NCBI GenBank assembly: GCA_003445095.1
Contig: DLVS01000683.1
Span: forward strand, 307 to 8,681
DNA from: Verrucomicrobiales bacterium
GTDB taxonomy: Bacteria; Verrucomicrobiota; Verrucomicrobiia; Limisphaerales; UBA9464
Length of the DNA stretch: 8,375 nt
Direction: 5' to 3'
A program made the translations under genes and the position numbers. Position 1 is the first letter of the stretch. Every line of letters begins with the position of its first letter. Positions 5,820 through 8,375 of this stretch are shown in pieces. The notes below the pieces were generated by a model that was given only the letters and a program-made list of their open reading frames with translations, was not told the origin of the DNA and searched no databases.

Positions 5820-5899
5820 CGCCTCGCCCGTCCGCGTCCTTTCTCTCCTCTTCTCAGGAACATTCTGTTGCGCCTCCGCCGGCCGGGCCGGGGCTTGTT

Positions 5900-6814
5900 A
5901 TGATCCTCTGTGGCATTGGTGATGAAGCGGGGAATACCTTGACGTCCCAATTGGAGGCCACTCGCCTACTCGGCTGGAGCCATCTTGAAGCGCGCAACGT
6001 TGAGGTTCCCGGATTTCCCAAAGCCAACCTTCACGATCTGCCTGGACCCGCGTTTGACCAGGCGTGTGAGGCGTTGAGCGCCGCTGGCGTCAAAGTATAC
6101 TGTTTTGGTTCGACCATCATGAATTGGTCGAAGCGGGTGACCGATCCGTTCGACGTCACTCTGTCTGAGGTTACTCGCACCATCCCTCGCATGCAGCGCT
6201 TGGGCGCCCGCTTCGTACGCATCATGAGTTTTAAGCCCGCCGAGGACGAAGAGCAGATTCCGCCAGAAGTCCTCCGTCGCGTGCGCGAGGTGGTGGCTCG
6301 ATTCCGCGAGGCGGGAATTCAGGCAGTCCACGAGAATTGCATGAACTATGGAGGCATGAGTCCGAGCCACGGCCGCGAATTGCTCGACGCCGTACCTGAT
6401 TTGAAGTGGGTTTTCGATACCGCCAACCCCGTCTTTAATCCTGATCGGAACAAGCCGAAACCATGGCCACGCCAAGATCCCTGGGAATTCTGGCTCGCGG
6501 TCCGCGATCGCGTCGCCCACGTGCATGTCAAAGATGCTCGCTGGAACCCCGCCAAGAATGATGCCGACTACACCTGGCCGGGACAGGGCGATGGCGCGGT
6601 TAAGCGCATTTTAGGAGACGCGTTGGCTCGGGGTTACAACGGCGGCATCAGCATTGAGCCTCACATGGTCGCGGTTTTCCACGATATCAGCCAAGCACCG
6701 GCCCAAGACCAAGCCTTACGAACCAACTTCGTCGAGTACGGGCGGCGGTTGGAGGCCTTGCTCGCTGAGGTGCGTCCGGTGAGCGGAACTCGTCCGTCCG
6801 ACCCTCGGCAATGA
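5900..6814 (+). CDS. TIM-barrel sugar phosphate isomerase/epimerase-like protein
   Basis: A 304-residue cytoplasmic protein of the xylose-isomerase-like (AP endonuclease 2) TIM-barrel superfamily. Candidate divalent metal ligands lie at the expected strand ends: Glu145 in HEN (144-146), Asp173 in VFDTAN (171-176), His209 in AHVHVKD (206-212), and Glu253 in SIEPH (251-255). The loop GQGDG (228-232) after the His strand is typical of the family. The substrate is unknown; relatives interconvert sugars, inositols or their phosphates. The ATG at 5900 has no Shine-Dalgarno motif but starts exactly at the first barrel strand (ILCGIGDEAG). Its stop overlaps the kdsC start by four bases (ATGA), so the two are translationally coupled. 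It sits where kdsD stands in the enterobacterial cluster, which raises the question whether it works on Kdo precursors (inference). Confidence 0.85.
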   Translation: MILCGIGDEAGNTLTSQLEATRLLGWSHLEARNVEVPGFPKANLHDLPGPAFDQACEALSAAGVKVYCFGSTIMNWSKRVTDPFDVTLSEVTRTIPRMQRLGARFVRIMSFKPAEDEEQIPPEVLRRVREVVARFREAGIQAVHENCMNYGGMSPSHGRELLDAVPDLKWVFDTANPVFNPDRNKPKPWPRQDPWEFWLAVRDRVAHVHVKDARWNPAKNDADYTWPGQGDGAVKRILGDALARGYNGGISIEPHMVAVFHDISQAPAQDQALRTNFVEYGRRLEALLAEVRPVSGTRPSDPRQ

Positions 6815-7344
6815 CGATTCCGGAGGTGCTCCTTCCGCGGCTCCGCGCGATCCGCCTCTTCCTCTGCGACGTGGATGGTGTCCTCACCGACGGCGGGGTC
6901 TTCATGGGAGCTGGAGGAGTGGAGATGAAGCGGTTTGATATTCGCGATGGCCTCGGATTGCGCTTACTGCAACAAGCAGGTGTCAAAGTGGGTTGGGTTT
7001 CCGCGCGACCGTCCTCCGCCACAACCGAGCGAGCAAACGACCTGAAGGTTGATTTTCTGGTGCAATCGCCGGCGCCGAAGATCGAGAGCATCGGCACCCT
7101 GTTGGCTCAGGCCGGATTCGGTTGGGACGCGACCGCCTACATGGGAGACGATGTTATCGACCTCGCCCCCTTGCGCCGGGCTCGATTCGCCGCCGCTCCC
7201 GCGGATGCCCACCCGGAAGCCCGGGCCTCGGCCCAATATGTTTGCTCCGTGGACGGAGGACGCGGGGCGGTTCGCGAAGTCGTAGAGCTCATCCTCCGCG
7301 GACAAGAGCGCTGGGAGGCAGTGGTCGCCAAGTTTGCTGCCTGA
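6811..7344 (+). CDS. kdsC: 3-deoxy-D-manno-octulosonate 8-phosphate phosphatase (KdsC)
   Basis: This 177-residue HAD-superfamily phosphatase hydrolyses Kdo-8-phosphate to Kdo, the sugar that joins lipid A to the lipopolysaccharide core. HAD motif I is DVDGVLTDG, with nucleophile Asp20 and acid/base Asp22. Motif II is GWVSARPS with Ser64, where many KdsC proteins have Thr. Lys90 in the APKIES segment fits motif III, and MGDDVIDL (111-118, Asp113 and Asp114) is motif IV. FDIRDGLGLRLL (42-53) and GGRGAVREVVELIL (149-162) are typical KdsC segments, and the short length without a cap domain fits the tetrameric C0 type. The start overlaps the upstream TIM-barrel gene by ATGA. It is followed after 42 bases by lptC, linking Kdo synthesis to lipopolysaccharide export. 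Confidence 0.93.
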   Translation: MTIPEVLLPRLRAIRLFLCDVDGVLTDGGVFMGAGGVEMKRFDIRDGLGLRLLQQAGVKVGWVSARPSSATTERANDLKVDFLVQSPAPKIESIGTLLAQAGFGWDATAYMGDDVIDLAPLRRARFAAAPADAHPEARASAQYVCSVDGGRGAVREVVELILRGQERWEAVVAKFAA

Positions 7345-7369
7345 CCTTCTGACGATCACCTTGGAGTCA

Positions 7370-7390
7370 ATGCCTGATCCTTCTCTATGA
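7370..7390 (+). CDS. Possible six-codon minicistron coupled to lptC
   Basis: A GGAG motif (7363-7366) lies three bases before ATG 7370-7372, which opens the reading frame MPDPSL and then TGA. That TGA (7388-7390) overlaps the lptC ATG (7387-7389) as ATGA. The lptC start has no Shine-Dalgarno motif of its own. A ribosome finishing the hexapeptide could therefore restart on lptC. The spacing of GGAG to ATG is tighter than usual, so chance remains a real possibility. Confidence 0.25.
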   Translation: MPDPSL

Positions 7391-7854
7391 AGCCGTTGCT
7401 ATGGGTCCTGCTCCTGTTGTTGCTTCCCGGGGTGACTGGAGGCCTCTTGGGCCAAGGCACGGCCACGAATTCACCTACCAAGAGTCCCCGATCGACCTTC
7501 CCCTACAAAAAAGAGGGCCGACTCGTCGCCCGATTCAGTTGGACCGATCCGCAGCCCCTGTCTGCCACGCTTACCTCCTATCAAGTTCGCGATTTCCAAG
7601 TGGAAACGTTCGCGCCGGACGGAACCCCTAACCTCGTCGGCGAAGCGCCCCAATGCCAGTTCAACACTGCCACCAAAAGCGTATCCTCGTCGGGACCGCT
7701 GAAGGTTTCACAAGTGGGCGGTCTCTTCTCACTGGCGGGCGAAGGCTTCGAATGGAATCACGAGTCCGGGCGTCTCGTCCTGTCCAATCGAGTCCGCACC
7801 GTGATCCGCCTCAACGTCCTTCCTAATCGACCCTCCTCGTCTCTGTTGCCTTGA
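7387..7854 (+). CDS. lptC: LptC-like lipopolysaccharide export component
   Basis: A 155-residue envelope protein likely to be the LptC part of the Lpt bridge, which takes lipopolysaccharide from the inner-membrane LptBFG complex to LptA. It starts with a strongly hydrophobic segment (MKPLLWVLLLLLLPGVTGG) that acts as signal or anchor, followed by a Ser/Thr/Pro linker and a beta-rich region from about 45. Repeated short beta strands such as LTSYQVRDFQVETF, APQCQFNTATKSVSSSGPL and the closing GEGFEWNHESGRLVLSNRVR (118-137) fit the LptC/LptA jellyroll. Sequence identity to known LptC is low, so the call leans on context: kdsC upstream and an LptA-like gene two bases downstream. It is shorter than E. 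coli LptC. An in-frame stop at 7375 rules out any earlier start. Confidence 0.72.
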   Translation: MKPLLWVLLLLLLPGVTGGLLGQGTATNSPTKSPRSTFPYKKEGRLVARFSWTDPQPLSATLTSYQVRDFQVETFAPDGTPNLVGEAPQCQFNTATKSVSSSGPLKVSQVGGLFSLAGEGFEWNHESGRLVLSNRVRTVIRLNVLPNRPSSSLLP

Positions 7855-7856
7855 TC

Positions 7857-8375
7857 ATGCTCCGCCACGCTTGCTGTCTCTTCACCGTCGTGATGGTTGC
7901 CGCGGCCGCTGAACCCCCGTCAGCCGAAGGAACCATCGACTCCGAGACTTTCCTGTACGACCAAAAGGGAGGAATCCTGCACTACCAAGGAAACGTTCAA
8001 CTGCGCTACCCCGGCGCGTTCGACCTGGATTGCGCGGACCTGGAGATCCGCTTGCAATCCGGAGGCAGCAAGCTCGACCGCATCATCGCGAGCACGAACG
8101 TCGTTATGACGATGGTCCAGGCGCCCACGACGAATGCAGCCAATCTCTTGCTCAAGCCGGGCGCGACCAACCGGGCCTACGCGGCGTTGGCCGTGTACAA
8201 CGGCACCAACAACACCGTCACGCTGACCGGTTCCCCGCAGTTCGGTCAGCCTTGGGTCGAAGCTGCCGAAGGCTCGTTCAAAGCCGACGTCATCACGTTC
8301 GACCGAGCCAATGACCGCTTCATGGGCACTGGGAATTTTCGGATGATCGTCAAACCGGGCGCGCTCCCCAAAGGC
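7857..8375 (+). CDS. lptA: LptA/OstA-like periplasmic lipopolysaccharide transport protein, N-terminal part
   Basis: The reading frame is open to the right edge; 173 residues are visible. A signal peptide (MLRHACCLFTVVMVAAAA, cleavage near residue 18) exports it to the periplasm. The mature part shows OstA-type features: a DSETFLYDQKGGILHYQGNV stretch (28-47), ADLEIRL (60-66), and an LTGSPQF turn (123-129) before another pair of strands. LptA monomers stack into the bridge that carries lipopolysaccharide across the periplasm. The start ATG is two bases after the lptC stop. The long stretch before LTGSPQ (about 88-118) is Ala/Asn/Thr-rich and looks like an insertion between strands. lptB, encoding the transport ATPase, would be expected just beyond the window. 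A related OstA-domain protein of another role cannot be excluded. Confidence 0.8.
   Translation, partial: MLRHACCLFTVVMVAAAAEPPSAEGTIDSETFLYDQKGGILHYQGNVQLRYPGAFDLDCADLEIRLQSGGSKLDRIIASTNVVMTMVQAPTTNAANLLLKPGATNRAYAALAVYNGTNNTVTLTGSPQFGQPWVEAAEGSFKADVITFDRANDRFMGTGNFRMIVKPGALPKG

Noticed and set aside
5966..6526. 186-codon minus-strand open frame inside the TIM-barrel gene
   Set aside because: It is a shadow of a gene with a full set of candidate metal-binding motifs on the plus strand.

Overview
The window looks like chromosomal DNA of a Gram-negative bacterium, most probably a member of the Verrucomicrobiota (an inference; no marker here proves it). The reasons are the high G+C content, protein-coding starts that mostly lack a Shine-Dalgarno motif, the style of the LptC/LptA-like proteins, a free-standing SecD-head-like protein and a tiny basic protein. 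The Kdo phosphatase and Lpt genes show that the cell makes and exports lipopolysaccharide. No mobile element, CRISPR array, tRNA or rRNA was seen.

Left part, minus strand (1-3063): glutamyl-tRNA synthetase (gltX), then a 400-base non-coding stretch, then a ten-helix EamA-type transporter, then the start of a TrpG/PabA-type glutamine amidotransferase that runs off the left edge. The non-coding stretch is the most interesting part of the window. Next to gltX are two inverted copies of a 27-base palindromic unit; the copy nearest gltX also forms its terminator. Next to the transporter there is a possible Trp-responsive attenuator: a short ORF with two Trp codons, an antiterminator stem, and a competing intrinsic terminator just before the transporter-trpG pair.

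Middle (3064-5819): a plus-strand sulfite-oxidase-fold molybdopterin enzyme with an uncertain start, convergent with a minus-strand pair. That pair is a secreted SecD-head-like protein and a secreted M23 zinc peptidase, joined by a TAATG stop/start overlap. Divergent from it is a 34-residue, very basic plus-strand protein.

Right part, plus strand (5900-8375): an apparent operon with overlapping or nearly touching genes. It holds a TIM-barrel sugar isomerase/epimerase-like protein, the Kdo-8-phosphate phosphatase KdsC, an LptC-like protein and an LptA-like protein cut by the right edge. The order resembles the classical kdsD-kdsC-lptC-lptA-lptB cluster, with the TIM-barrel protein in the place of the SIS-domain isomerase KdsD. 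Together these genes finish Kdo synthesis and build the periplasmic bridge for lipopolysaccharide transport.
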